Positions 16,552-24,824 of a stretch of DNA of 64,000 nucleotides are shown here, in pieces (the stretch's first letter is position 1; the number at the start of each line of letters is the position of its first letter). Both the position numbers and the translations under genes were made by a program. The notes under the pieces were generated by a model. The model was not told the DNA's origin. It saw nothing but the letters and a program-made list of their open reading frames with translations, and did no database searches. This stretch comes from Lacinutrix jangbogonensis (GTDB lineage: Bacteria > Bacteroidota > Bacteroidia > Flavobacteriales > Flavobacteriaceae), in NCBI RefSeq assembly GCF_000797445.1, contig NZ_JSWF01000016.1:1-64000 (forward strand). The letters run 5' to 3'.

Positions 16552-17943
16552 TTAATTGATTACTAGTTTCTTAACTGATGTTTGTCCAGTAAATGTATTG
16601 ATTTTCACGAAATATACACCTTTAGAAAATGTTTCAGTTGATATTTGAAACGTTTCAGAGTTGTTTGGAACTATTTTTTTTACTATTTGGCCTTGAATGT
16701 TACTTATCGATATGGTTTTAATTTTTGTTGTATTTGGTGAGAATTTTATGGTAACATGATTTTTTGCTGGGTTTGGATACAGTTTATGATCATTAGAAAG
16801 TGTATTTTCTTCTACACTTAAAGTGGTATCAATTATTTTGTATATAACTCCGTTAGATAAACCTGCCGCATACAATTCTTTACTTGAATCTTCTCCAAAA
16901 GCAGCAATGTTTCCAGAAAAAGGACCGTTAAATGTCATATTCCAAGAACCGTTTGATAATTCTAATGTTCCAATTTCGTTAGTACAATAGTCTGCAAAAA
17001 AGTATAAGCCTTGAAAGTCTGGAAATTGAGCACCTCTGTAGCGATAACCTCCAGTAATTGAGCATCTAAAAGGGCTTCCTCCATAATTGTATTGCGCAAC
17101 TGGAAACGTAATTGTTGCAGCCGATGGGCAACCTGCGGTATTGAAAGTGCTATTGCCTTCATAACATTTCCAACCAAAATTATAGCCAGCATCTACAATA
17201 GGTACATTGTTGATTTCTTCTTTATTACTTTGTCCAACATCACCAATCCATAGTTCTCCATTAGCACTATCAAAAGACATTTTCCAAGGATTTCTTAGTC
17301 CATAAGACCAAATTTCGTCTAAACCAGCAGAATTTCCAACAAACGGATTGGAGGCAGGAACTGTGTATGAAGTTGAGCCGCTAACGTCTATTCGTAAAAT
17401 CTTTCCTAAATGTGATTGTAGATTCTGTGCGAAATTTTGTGGATCTCCACCGTTTCCGCCATCGCCCAAAGCAATATATAAGTAGCCATCATTTCCAAAA
17501 GCTAACGATCCACCATTATGATTTGAATAGGGTTGATTAACGGTAAGAAGAATTTCTTCAGTCATATCATCAGCAATATCTGGATTTACAGATGTTGTAA
17601 ATCTTGCTATTACGGTGTTTCCGCTGAGATTGATATAATTTACATAAAATCGATTGTTGGTAGAGTAATTGGGGTCAAAAACTAAGCCTAATAAACCTTG
17701 TTCATTTCCTGTTGAGCGAACGCGCGCATCAATATCTAAAAAAGGTATCGTATTTGTAGTTCCTGCCGAATTTACAATTTTGATTAGACCATCTTGTTCT
17801 ACTATAAATAATCGAGAATCATTTGCGTGTTTAATGTCTACAGGTCTTGAAAATCCTGTTGCAAAGGATTGTAAAGACACGTCTTGAGAAAAAATGAATA
17901 TAGGAAGTATTAAAAGAAATAATGTGTAGTTTTTAAATTTCAT
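16552..17943 (-). CDS. Secreted PQQ-type sugar dehydrogenase with T9SS sorting domain
   Basis: 463 residues from the ATG at 17943, chosen because it begins a signal peptide (FKNYTLFLLILPIFIFSQ); earlier in-frame codons overlap the next gene. The six-bladed glucose/sorbosone dehydrogenase domain spans about 25-370: FSRPVDIKHANDSRLFIVEQ, EQGLLGLVFDPNY, the HNGG motif with its catalytic-type His, DGYLYIALGDGGNGGDPQN and WSYGLRNPWKMSFD. The C-terminus is a type A T9SS sorting domain beginning LYPNPAKNHV. It probably oxidises sugars outside the cell using pyrroloquinoline quinone; the substrate is unknown and PQQ use is inferred from the family. Confidence 0.88.
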   Translation of the reverse strand: MKFKNYTLFLLILPIFIFSQDVSLQSFATGFSRPVDIKHANDSRLFIVEQDGLIKIVNSAGTTNTIPFLDIDARVRSTGNEQGLLGLVFDPNYSTNNRFYVNYINLSGNTVIARFTTSVNPDIADDMTEEILLTVNQPYSNHNGGSLAFGNDGYLYIALGDGGNGGDPQNFAQNLQSHLGKILRIDVSGSTSYTVPASNPFVGNSAGLDEIWSYGLRNPWKMSFDSANGELWIGDVGQSNKEEINNVPIVDAGYNFGWKCYEGNSTFNTAGCPSAATITFPVAQYNYGGSPFRCSITGGYRYRGAQFPDFQGLYFFADYCTNEIGTLELSNGSWNMTFNGPFSGNIAAFGEDSSKELYAAGLSNGVIYKIIDTTLSVEENTLSNDHKLYPNPAKNHVTIKFSPNTTKIKTISISNIQGQIVKKIVPNNSETFQISTETFSKGVYFVKINTFTGQTSVKKLVIN

Positions 17944-17989
17944 ATCAAGTAGTTTTTTTGTAAGATACAAAAAATGACAAATTACTTTT

Positions 17990-18448
17990 TTATGATTTAG
18001 AAAGTTTTTCAGTAATAACCGAACAGGATTCATCTAACATTTTGTAAACATCGTCGAAACCAGAACGCCCACCATAATATGGATCTGGAACTTCTAGGTC
18101 TTTATCTGGGTTGCTTTCGTTTAGAATGAGTTTTACCTTAGTAATGTCTGCTGCATTACGAGCCATTTTCACAACGTTCTTAAAGTTAGAATTATCCATT
18201 ACATAGATATAATCATACGTTTCAAAATCGTTAACTATAAATTGTCTTCCAGTTTGGTTTGAAATATCTAAACCGTTCTTTCTAGCTACAGCAATCGAGC
18301 GTTGGTCTGGTAAATTTCCAATATGATAATTACTTGTTCCGGCAGAGTCTACTTCAAAATAGTCTGCATCCAATTTTGAAGCTAAAATTCCATGAGCTAG
18401 TGGTGAGCGACAGATGTTTCCGAGGCAAACCATTAAAATTCTAATCAT
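17990..18448 (-). CDS. Low-molecular-weight protein-tyrosine phosphatase
   Basis: 152 residues, a normal length. The catalytic P-loop CLGNICRS places Cys8 and Arg14 (CX5R), and the general-acid loop DPYYGGRSGFDD is present about two-thirds along. Family members dephosphorylate tyrosine on bacterial kinases, often those controlling polysaccharide export; the partner is not visible here. It lies 11 bases downstream of dnaA on the same strand, a frequent arrangement in Flavobacteriaceae, so it is probably co-transcribed with it. Confidence 0.93.
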   Translation of the reverse strand: MIRILMVCLGNICRSPLAHGILASKLDADYFEVDSAGTSNYHIGNLPDQRSIAVARKNGLDISNQTGRQFIVNDFETYDYIYVMDNSNFKNVVKMARNAADITKVKLILNESNPDKDLEVPDPYYGGRSGFDDVYKMLDESCSVITEKLSKS

Positions 18449-18459
18449 AATTAGGATTT

Positions 18460-19887
18460 TTAGACAGACAACTTTTTTGTCAAATCTTCTACATACTTTC
18501 TAAACTGCTTATCTGTAGAAGATAAGTTGTCTACCGTTTTACAAGCGTGCAAAACAGTAGCATGATCACGTTTCCCAATTTGAGAACCAATACTTGCTAA
18601 GGAGGCTTTTGTAAGTTTCTTAGCAAAAAACATTGCTAATTGTCTTGCCTGAACAATATGACGTTTTCTTGTTTTAGACTGAAGCGTATCGACATCCATT
18701 TGGAAATAATCGGATACTACTTTTTGTATATAATCTATAGAAACTTCGCGTTTTGTGTTTTTTACAAATTTTTCTACCACTTGTTTGGCAAGTTCTATAT
18801 TAATTTCTTTTTTATTGAAAGACGATTGTGCGATTAAAGAGATGATTGCACCTTCCAATTCACGAATGTTCGATTTAATGTGTTTTGCAACATATTCAAT
18901 AATATCATCTGGCATTTCTACACCATCACGATATAATTTATTTTTAAGAATAGAAACACGTGTTTCAAAATCTGGTGTTTGTAGCTCTGCGCTTAATCCC
19001 CATTTAAAACGAGATAGTAAACGTTGTTCTATATCTTGCATATCTACGGGAGCTTTGTCACTTGTTAAAATAACTTGCTTTCCATTTTGATGTAAATGGT
19101 TAAAAATATGAAAGAATACATCTTGAGTTCCAGATTTACCAGATAAGAATTGTACATCGTCAATAACTAAAACATCTATTAATTGATAGAAGTGAATAAA
19201 ATCGTTTCTATTATTCTTTTTTACAGAGTCTATATATTGTTGCGTAAATTTTTCAGCAGAAATATATAAAACTGTTTTTTCTGGGTATTTATCTTTTATG
19301 TCAACACCAATAGCATGGGCTAAATGTGTTTTTCCTAATCCAACACCACCAAAAATTAATAACGGATTAAAAGAAGTGCCACCTGGTTTTGCAGAAACAG
19401 CTAAACCTGCACTACGTGCTAAACGGTTAGAATCGCCTTCTAAAAAGTTGTCGAAATTATAGTTAGGGTTGAGTTGAGAATCAATTTTTACATTACGAAT
19501 TCCAGGAATAACAAATGGATTACGTAATTCTCTGTCTTTATGTTTTAATGGCACATCTACATCTTGGGCTTTTACCGAAGAACGATTAGAACTTGGAATT
19601 CTTTCTGTAAATGGTTGCTTATTACCATACGTGTTTTCCATTTTAATAATGTAGACAAGCTTGGCAGTTTCCCCTAATTCTTTAGTAAGTGATACTTTTA
19701 AAATTTTAACATAATGTTCTTCAAGCCATTCGTAAAAGAATTTACTGGGTACTTGTATGCTTAAAGCATTGTCTGAAAGCTTTACTGCTATAATCGGTTC
19801 GAACCAGGTTTTATAGGCTTGAGGTTGAATATTGTCTTTTATAAAATTAAGACAGTTATTCCATACCGATTGCGCAGTTATATTCAT
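18460..19887 (-). CDS. dnaA: Chromosomal replication initiator DnaA
   Basis: ATP-dependent initiator that binds DnaA boxes and opens the origin. 475 residues: domain I (about 1-80), a short linker, AAA+ domain with Walker A GGVGLGKTH (about 180-188) and Walker B VLVIDDVQF, and the C-terminal helix-turn-helix with the signature GKRDHATVLHACKTV. A near-consensus -7 (CATATTTG on the minus strand, 19968-19961) lies about 75 bases upstream. It is divergent from a thioesterase, as in many relatives. I see no cluster of DnaA boxes in the 190-base upstream gap, so the origin is not evidently here. Confidence 0.98.
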   Translation of the reverse strand: MNITAQSVWNNCLNFIKDNIQPQAYKTWFEPIIAVKLSDNALSIQVPSKFFYEWLEEHYVKILKVSLTKELGETAKLVYIIKMENTYGNKQPFTERIPSSNRSSVKAQDVDVPLKHKDRELRNPFVIPGIRNVKIDSQLNPNYNFDNFLEGDSNRLARSAGLAVSAKPGGTSFNPLLIFGGVGLGKTHLAHAIGVDIKDKYPEKTVLYISAEKFTQQYIDSVKKNNRNDFIHFYQLIDVLVIDDVQFLSGKSGTQDVFFHIFNHLHQNGKQVILTSDKAPVDMQDIEQRLLSRFKWGLSAELQTPDFETRVSILKNKLYRDGVEMPDDIIEYVAKHIKSNIRELEGAIISLIAQSSFNKKEINIELAKQVVEKFVKNTKREVSIDYIQKVVSDYFQMDVDTLQSKTRKRHIVQARQLAMFFAKKLTKASLASIGSQIGKRDHATVLHACKTVDNLSSTDKQFRKYVEDLTKKLSV

Positions 19888-20075
19888 TGTAGAAAAATTG
19901 TGTTTTTAGTTAGTTTTTAAAAGTGAAAGTAGGTTATTTTTCTCTTTTATATCAGCGAGACAAATATGTGAACAAAAAACGTAAAAAAAAAATGATTTGC
20001 TATTGAATATTTAGTTTTTTTTTCGCATACTAGTAACTGGAACGAAACTACAAAAAATAATTCACAATAGTATAT

Positions 20076-20474
20076 ATGAAGTCAGATAAAATTGATATTA
20101 GAGTACGTTATGCAGAAACTGATCAAATGGGAGTCGTTCATCATGGGAACTATGCATTATATCTAGAAGTTGCGCGTATTGAGTGGTTGCGAAAACTGGG
20201 TATTTCTTACAAAAAAATGGAAGAAACAGGAGTTGGTCTGCCAGTAGTGTCATTAAGTGTGAAATATAAGAAACCTATTAAATATGATGACGTAATTACC
20301 GTTAAAACAATGCTTAAAAAGGAGCCTTCTGTTAAACTTGAATTTGACCACGAAATTGTCGACGATTATGGCCAAATTTTATCAACCGCAAATGTCGTTT
20401 TGGTATTCGTTGATTTAAAGACAAATAAACCATCAAGACCTCCTGGGTATTTTTTAGAAGTTTTGAAAAAATAA
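20076..20474 (+). CDS. YbgC/FadM-type acyl-CoA thioesterase
   Basis: 132-residue single hot-dog domain enzyme of the 4-hydroxybenzoyl-CoA thioesterase group. The signature VRYAETDQMGVVHHGNYALY (residues 8-27) includes the catalytic Asp, followed by the long hot-dog helix EVARIEWLRKLG. Family members hydrolyse short acyl-CoA or acyl-ACP esters, and YbgC associates with the Tol-Pal system in some bacteria. No tol genes are nearby. Divergent from dnaA. Confidence 0.9.
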   Translation: MKSDKIDIRVRYAETDQMGVVHHGNYALYLEVARIEWLRKLGISYKKMEETGVGLPVVSLSVKYKKPIKYDDVITVKTMLKKEPSVKLEFDHEIVDDYGQILSTANVVLVFVDLKTNKPSRPPGYFLEVLKK

Positions 20475-20550
20475 ATTTTAAAAGCACAAAAAAAACCGAA
20501 AATAAAATAAATATGAAATTTAAGTTTTTTGGATCTATAAATTTGAATTT

Positions 20551-21171
20551 TTAAGTTTCAACCTTTTTAATTAACACCTTATATATTGACTCAAAAATTT
20601 CGAAAATAGTATTTGCTTCTTTTTTTCTAACAGAAATTGTAATCTCGCAACTTAATTCTAATTTTTGATTAGTGATTGTTAAGTTCTTTTCCTTAATAAC
20701 GCGCATTACTTTATTCATTAACTCATATTCGAATTTAATAAGAAAGTCGATATTAATTGTAAGCTCTTTTATTTTAGCATTTTCTAAAGCCAGTTGCGCT
20801 CCGGTTTTATACGCATTTATTAAGCCTCCAACACCTAGTTTTACACCTCCAAAATAGCGTACAATCACAATGAGTATATTGGTGACTTCAAAAGATTGTA
20901 TTTGTCCATAGATGGGCATTCCTGCGCTGTTGTTAGGCTCGCCATCATCGTTTGCGCGATAAGCCACAGTTTCGGTCCCTATTTGATAGGCGTAACACCA
21001 ATGCCTGGCTTGATGGTGCTGTTTTTTTAATTCTTCAATGTGTAATTTTACATCCTGTTCTGAAGTTATAGGATATGCATAGCCATAAAATTTAGAGTTT
21101 TTGTCTTTAAAGAGGACTTCTTTCGAAGGTTTTAAAATTGTTTTATAGGTGTCGTTAAAATGCGCTTCCAT
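20551..21171 (-). CDS. YigZ/IMPACT-family protein
   Basis: 206 residues. The N-terminal UPF0029 (Impact) domain shows KNSKFYGYAYPITSEQD, HHQARHWCYAYQIG, NDDGEPNNSAGMPIYGQI and VRYFGGVKLGVGGLINAYK, a very conserved set, followed by the smaller C-terminal ferredoxin-like domain. Eukaryotic IMPACT regulates Gcn2; the bacterial role is uncertain and may involve translation stress. It overlaps the EamA gene by 1 base (TAATG), so it is translationally coupled to it in a YigZ-EamA-HAD cluster. Confidence 0.92.
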   Translation of the reverse strand: MEAHFNDTYKTILKPSKEVLFKDKNSKFYGYAYPITSEQDVKLHIEELKKQHHQARHWCYAYQIGTETVAYRANDDGEPNNSAGMPIYGQIQSFEVTNILIVIVRYFGGVKLGVGGLINAYKTGAQLALENAKIKELTINIDFLIKFEYELMNKVMRVIKEKNLTITNQKLELSCEITISVRKKEANTIFEIFESIYKVLIKKVET

Positions 21172-22034
21172 TATGCCAAAGTTACTAATACAATCGATAG
21201 TATGGCTGTCGCTATTCCAAACCAGTTTTTAATACTTAGTTTTTCTTTAAAAAAGGCTAATCCTATTAATGTAGAAAGCATGACTATAGCTACATTGTTT
21301 ATGGTAAAAATACTTGAACTTTCAAAGCGCTCGACTTGCAACGCTTTTAATAACATATATATGGAGTAATAATTTACAATTCCTAAAATAACACCTCCCA
21401 AAAGACTTCTGTAATCGAGTTTTAATGTGCCTTTTATCGCTTTCGCGGAAAGAATAACGATACCTATAGTTCCAGCAATAGAAAAAATTGTAGCAGAAAA
21501 TAGTGGTATGCCGTTTTCTGAAACATAAGTGGTTTCAATGAATTTTATTGAGGTGTCAATAATACCGGATCCAAAGAATAGTAGCACAGGTAGCCATAAG
21601 TTTTTAAAATTCATTTTAGCGCTGTTTGCCTTTACCGAAGTTAGATATACAGCGAAAAGGGCTAATAATATTCCTATTGTTTTTATAAAACTTAAACTTT
21701 CATTATACGCATACAAACCAAAAATTATTGGAATAACAACACTCATTTTACTAGCAACAGAAGCAACGGAGAGTCCATTGCGTTGCGCTGTTAATGCCAT
21801 GACATTAAATATAGCAATAAATAGGAAGCCTAGAAAAAGAGCTCCGTAAAACCAATCTTTATTAATAACTTCAGTAACACTTAACGACTCTTTAGAGCTT
21901 AAAACACCTGTAGCAAAAGCGGTAAAATAGTTTACTACAATGGCTTGAAGCGTATTAATTTTGTATTTTCCAAGTAGTGTAAAAATAACAAATATAAGAG
22001 TGGAAGCAAGGACGCTTAGTAGTAGGTAGATCAA
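21171..22034 (-). CDS. EamA/DMT-family transporter
   Basis: 287-residue inner-membrane carrier of the drug/metabolite transporter superfamily with ten predicted hydrophobic helices in two homologous halves (EamA repeats about 1-135 and 145-287). The first half ends SVVIPIIFGLYAYNESLSFI, the second LIGLAFFKEKLSIKNWFG, the repeat-defining pattern of this family. Substrate unknown. The start is TTG, overlapping the HAD stop by 4 bases (TTGA), which is a typical coupled junction. Confidence 0.87.
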   Translation of the reverse strand: MIYLLLSVLASTLIFVIFTLLGKYKINTLQAIVVNYFTAFATGVLSSKESLSVTEVINKDWFYGALFLGFLFIAIFNVMALTAQRNGLSVASVASKMSVVIPIIFGLYAYNESLSFIKTIGILLALFAVYLTSVKANSAKMNFKNLWLPVLLFFGSGIIDTSIKFIETTYVSENGIPLFSATIFSIAGTIGIVILSAKAIKGTLKLDYRSLLGGVILGIVNYYSIYMLLKALQVERFESSSIFTINNVAIVMLSTLIGLAFFKEKLSIKNWFGIATAILSIVLVTLA

Positions 22035-22648
22035 AAAAGTTCACTTTTAATGGTTAATAAATCTATAATGTCTTCAGTTTTAGGATTATTATTCCAAACG
22101 TTAAAACCAAGTTTTTTAGCAGTTTCAGTGTTCTCTAAAGTATCATCTATAAACAAGCAGTCTTTAGCGTTTAAATTGTTTTCTTTTAAAACAAATTCAA
22201 AAATATCTGCATTTGGTTTTCTGAGCATGATTTCATGAGACAAATAGAATGTATTAAAAGCGGCCTTAAAATCATCGTAAAATGGAATGTGCTTTTTTAT
22301 AGATTCTATGTGTAGTTCGTTTGTGTTACTTAGTAGGATGAGATTGTATTTTTTCTCTTTAGCTAATTGTTCAATAAATGCTAATCGTTTAGGCGGAAAG
22401 TCACAGATTATATAATTCCAAGCTTCAATAATTTGTTTTTTAGATAGTTTTGGGAAGTTTTCTTGATAAAATTCTACAAACTCTTCTGTAGAGAGCAAGC
22501 CTTGCTCATACAGTGCGTTTATAGCTATTAATTCTTCCGAAAGTGCCTCCATTTCAAATAATTCTAAAGCATTTGCCATTGCGCCTTCTTTGTCAAGGTT
22601 AATGAATACGTCTCCGAAATCGAATATTATTGTTTTTATTTTGGTCAT
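22031..22648 (-). CDS. HAD-superfamily hydrolase
   Basis: 205-residue haloacid-dehalogenase-like phosphatase. Motif I is IIFDFGDVFIN with nucleophile Asp10, motif II LILLSNTNE, and motif III/IV HEIMLRKPNADIFEFVL then CLFIDDTLENTETAKKLGF. The sugar-phosphatase-like cap lies between. The substrate cannot be predicted. First gene of the HAD-EamA-YigZ cluster. An inverted repeat (22665-22736) lies just upstream. Confidence 0.9.
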   Translation of the reverse strand: MTKIKTIIFDFGDVFINLDKEGAMANALELFEMEALSEELIAINALYEQGLLSTEEFVEFYQENFPKLSKKQIIEAWNYIICDFPPKRLAFIEQLAKEKKYNLILLSNTNELHIESIKKHIPFYDDFKAAFNTFYLSHEIMLRKPNADIFEFVLKENNLNAKDCLFIDDTLENTETAKKLGFNVWNNNPKTEDIIDLLTIKSELF

Positions 22649-22664
22649 AAGTTGATTGTGCTAG

Positions 22665-22736
22665 TGTCACACTGAGCGCAGTCGAAGTGGATTAATGGTT
22701 GTCGTTCCAGAGCCTTCGACTGCGCTCAGGTTGACA
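22665..22736. repeat. Inverted repeat built on GAGCGCAGTCGAA; ends ribD
   Basis: Two arms, 22665-22687 and 22714-22736, are near-perfect inverted copies of TGTCAnnCTGAGCGCAGTCGAAG with a 26-base loop. The right arm supplies the last three sense codons and the TGA stop of ribD. A half copy occurs at 39059-39072. From memory this sequence is dispersed in many flavobacterial genomes. It would also serve as a hairpin between ribD and the HAD gene. Confidence 0.8.
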
Positions 22737-23724
22737 ATTGGTTTGCGTTTTTATAAATTCTTAGTGTATCGTCTAATATGTTTTCTTCAGTAATTAAAGT
22801 TCCTGAAATCTTTGGCGCTTTAACACCACCGTTAAATTCTATTTTGCCTTTAAAGACTTTAGCTTCATCCCAAAGCTCCTCGTTTATAAATAGTTGAAGC
22901 GTATTTGCGCCTCCTTCAATTATTATGGAATTGATATTGCGTTCGTATAATCTATCACAAATACTTTTGGCCGATTTTTCTTTTAATAGAATAGTTTCAG
23001 CTTCAGAATTAAATATTGAAAGTGCTTTAGAAAGTGTTTCATCTTTATCTAAAACCACACGAATTGGGTTTTCTCCAGTCCAATCACGAACCGTTAAGCT
23101 AGGGTTATCCTGTGAAACAGTGTTTGTGCCAACCAAAATGGCTTGCTCTTCAGCTCTCCATTTATGTACCAATTGTCTAGATAATCTGTTTGTTATCCAA
23201 ACTGGTTTTTGTTCATCTTTAGATACAGGAGCGATAAAGCCATCGCTTGTTTCAGCCCATTTTAATATAATATAAGGACGCTTTTTATTATGAAATGTAA
23301 AAAAGCGTTTATGGTGTGTTTTGCATTCACGCTCTAAAATACCAACGGTTACTTTGCAACCAGCATCCATTAATTTTTTTATGCCTTTTCCCGCAACTTC
23401 AGGATTATCATCTACGCAGCCAATAACTACATTTGGTATGTTGTGGTGTATTACTAAATCGCTACAAGGAGGCGTTTTACCATAATGTGAGCAAGGCTCT
23501 AATGTAACGTAAAGTGTGCTTTTTTCTAAAAGCGATTTGTCTATTACTGCGTTTATGGCGTTAACTTCGGCATGGTTACCGCCATAATTACTAGTGAAAC
23601 CTTCACCAATAATTTTGTTGTTGTATACAATTACTGCACCAACCATTGGGTTTGGACGTGTTGTGCCCATTCCGTTTTTAGCGATTTGTATCGCACGTTG
23701 CATGTATGTTTGATGAACGGTCAA
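22726..23724 (-). CDS. ribD: Bifunctional riboflavin biosynthesis deaminase/reductase
   Basis: Catalyses the deamination and reduction steps after GTP cyclohydrolase II. 332 residues. The N-terminal cytidine-deaminase-like domain has zinc ligands in NHAEVNAI (about 51-58) and PCSHYGKTPPCSD (about 77-89). The C-terminal reductase domain shows KWAETSDGFIAP, AILVGTNTVSQDNPSLTVR and IIIEGGANTLQLFI. The last residues (LST) and the stop codon come from a dispersed inverted repeat (22665-22736), so the native C-terminus was probably altered slightly. It lies 2 bases after the LEA-type lipoprotein gene. Confidence 0.95.
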   Translation of the reverse strand: MTVHQTYMQRAIQIAKNGMGTTRPNPMVGAVIVYNNKIIGEGFTSNYGGNHAEVNAINAVIDKSLLEKSTLYVTLEPCSHYGKTPPCSDLVIHHNIPNVVIGCVDDNPEVAGKGIKKLMDAGCKVTVGILERECKTHHKRFFTFHNKKRPYIILKWAETSDGFIAPVSKDEQKPVWITNRLSRQLVHKWRAEEQAILVGTNTVSQDNPSLTVRDWTGENPIRVVLDKDETLSKALSIFNSEAETILLKEKSAKSICDRLYERNINSIIIEGGANTLQLFINEELWDEAKVFKGKIEFNGGVKAPKISGTLITEENILDDTLRIYKNANQLST

Positions 23725-23726
23725 TG

Positions 23727-24182
23727 TTAGATTTTAATCTTTACATTTTCGGTTTCATCTACTGTGTATTCGTAAGAAAATCCAAATACTTTATACTTTA
23801 TTATTCCTTTATAATGCACTTTCATAGACTTGTTGAGTACGCTATTTAAAAGACCACTAAGGTTATTAAGATTTAATACTTTATTGGTTGGAATATTAGC
23901 GGATAACGGAATTGAAAATTCCTTTTTTGCAGGAACATCAAACGCTTCAGAAGATACTGTTGCAACTTCAATATCGTTTACGGTAATAGTAATGCCTTCG
24001 GTTTCTAATTTCCCACCTACGCTATTTGGGTTGTTAAAAAAAGCATCTGCAGTTAATACTATAAATTTAGAATTCGAGTCTGTAACTTCTATGTTTTCTA
24101 CGCGTAAAAACTCTGGTTTTTCTTTCACTTTACAATTAAAAAAACAAACTATAATTGTTAATAAGATTATGAGTTTCTTCAT
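23727..24182 (-). CDS. LEA type 2-like lipoprotein
   Basis: 151 residues with a lipoprotein signal (LIILLTIIVCFFNC, Cys17). The body resembles the LEA14/LEA type 2 beta-sandwich: ADAFFNNPNSVG carries the conserved Asn-Pro-Asn, followed by VNDIEVATVSSEAF and FSIPLSANIP. In plants this fold is linked to desiccation; the bacterial role is unknown. It is directly upstream of ribD with a 2-base gap, so it shares its transcript. Family assignment is by pattern only. Confidence 0.7.
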   Translation of the reverse strand: MKKLIILLTIIVCFFNCKVKEKPEFLRVENIEVTDSNSKFIVLTADAFFNNPNSVGGKLETEGITITVNDIEVATVSSEAFDVPAKKEFSIPLSANIPTNKVLNLNNLSGLLNSVLNKSMKVHYKGIIKYKVFGFSYEYTVDETENVKIKI

Positions 24183-24256
24183 CTTGAAATTTTTTAATTC
24201 GTTTGGTATTACTGTATCTTCAACCTCTAAATATGGCGTAAAAATACTATAATATC

Positions 24257-24748
24257 GTGAGTAATAATAATATTGTAATAAGAGAAATTAGGCAAGAAGA
24301 TAATGCTCAGATTGAAAGCGTAATACGTGGCGTTTTTATAGAGTACAAGTTGCCTTTGGTAGGCACGGCTTATGCAGATAGCGAAACACCAAAAATGTTT
24401 GAGACTTATAGTGAAACAAATGAAATTTATTATGTTGTTACTATGGATGGTGTTGTGGAAGGAGGAGGTGGATTAAAATCTTTAATTGGAGTGGGAAACG
24501 ATGTTTGTGAAATTCAAAAAATGTACTTTTCCTCCCGAGTTCGTGGCAAAGGTTTTGGGAAACAACTTTTTTTAAAATGTTTAGAAAAAGCAAAAGCCTT
24601 AGGTTATAAAAAATGTTACTTAGAAACAATTCCTGAATTAAAAGAAGCAATACATATATACGAATCTCATGGTTTTAAGCATCTAAAATCGCCTTTTGGA
24701 GAGACTGGACATTATAATTGCGGTGTTTGGATGATAAAGGATCTTTAA
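24257..24748 (+). CDS. GNAT-family N-acetyltransferase
   Basis: 163 residues starting at GTG (24257), which gives SNNNIVIREIRQEDNAQIES, the usual opening of this group. The acetyl-CoA loop VRGKGFGKQLFLKCLEKA (about 94-111) follows the strand VCEIQKMYFSS, and GYKKCYLETIPELKEAIHIY then YESHGFKH complete the fold. Substrate unknown. Divergent from the LEA/ribD pair and followed by prmC after about 75 bases. Confidence 0.88.
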   Translation: MSNNNIVIREIRQEDNAQIESVIRGVFIEYKLPLVGTAYADSETPKMFETYSETNEIYYVVTMDGVVEGGGGLKSLIGVGNDVCEIQKMYFSSRVRGKGFGKQLFLKCLEKAKALGYKKCYLETIPELKEAIHIYESHGFKHLKSPFGETGHYNCGVWMIKDL

Positions 24749-24824
24749 TTTTAGAGAAAGGAAGATTAGTAGAAAGAGCATAGATATATCGTTTGAACTT
24801 AACAACAAATAATAACGAAGACAG

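Noticed and set aside
17944-18033. Longer N-terminus for the sugar dehydrogenase
   Set aside because: It overlaps the phosphatase gene and would bury the signal peptide. The ATG at 17943 starts a clean signal sequence.
19888-20075. Replication origin next to dnaA
   Set aside because: No cluster of DnaA boxes or AT-rich 13-mers stands out; the gap is short and contains ordinary promoter-like sequence.
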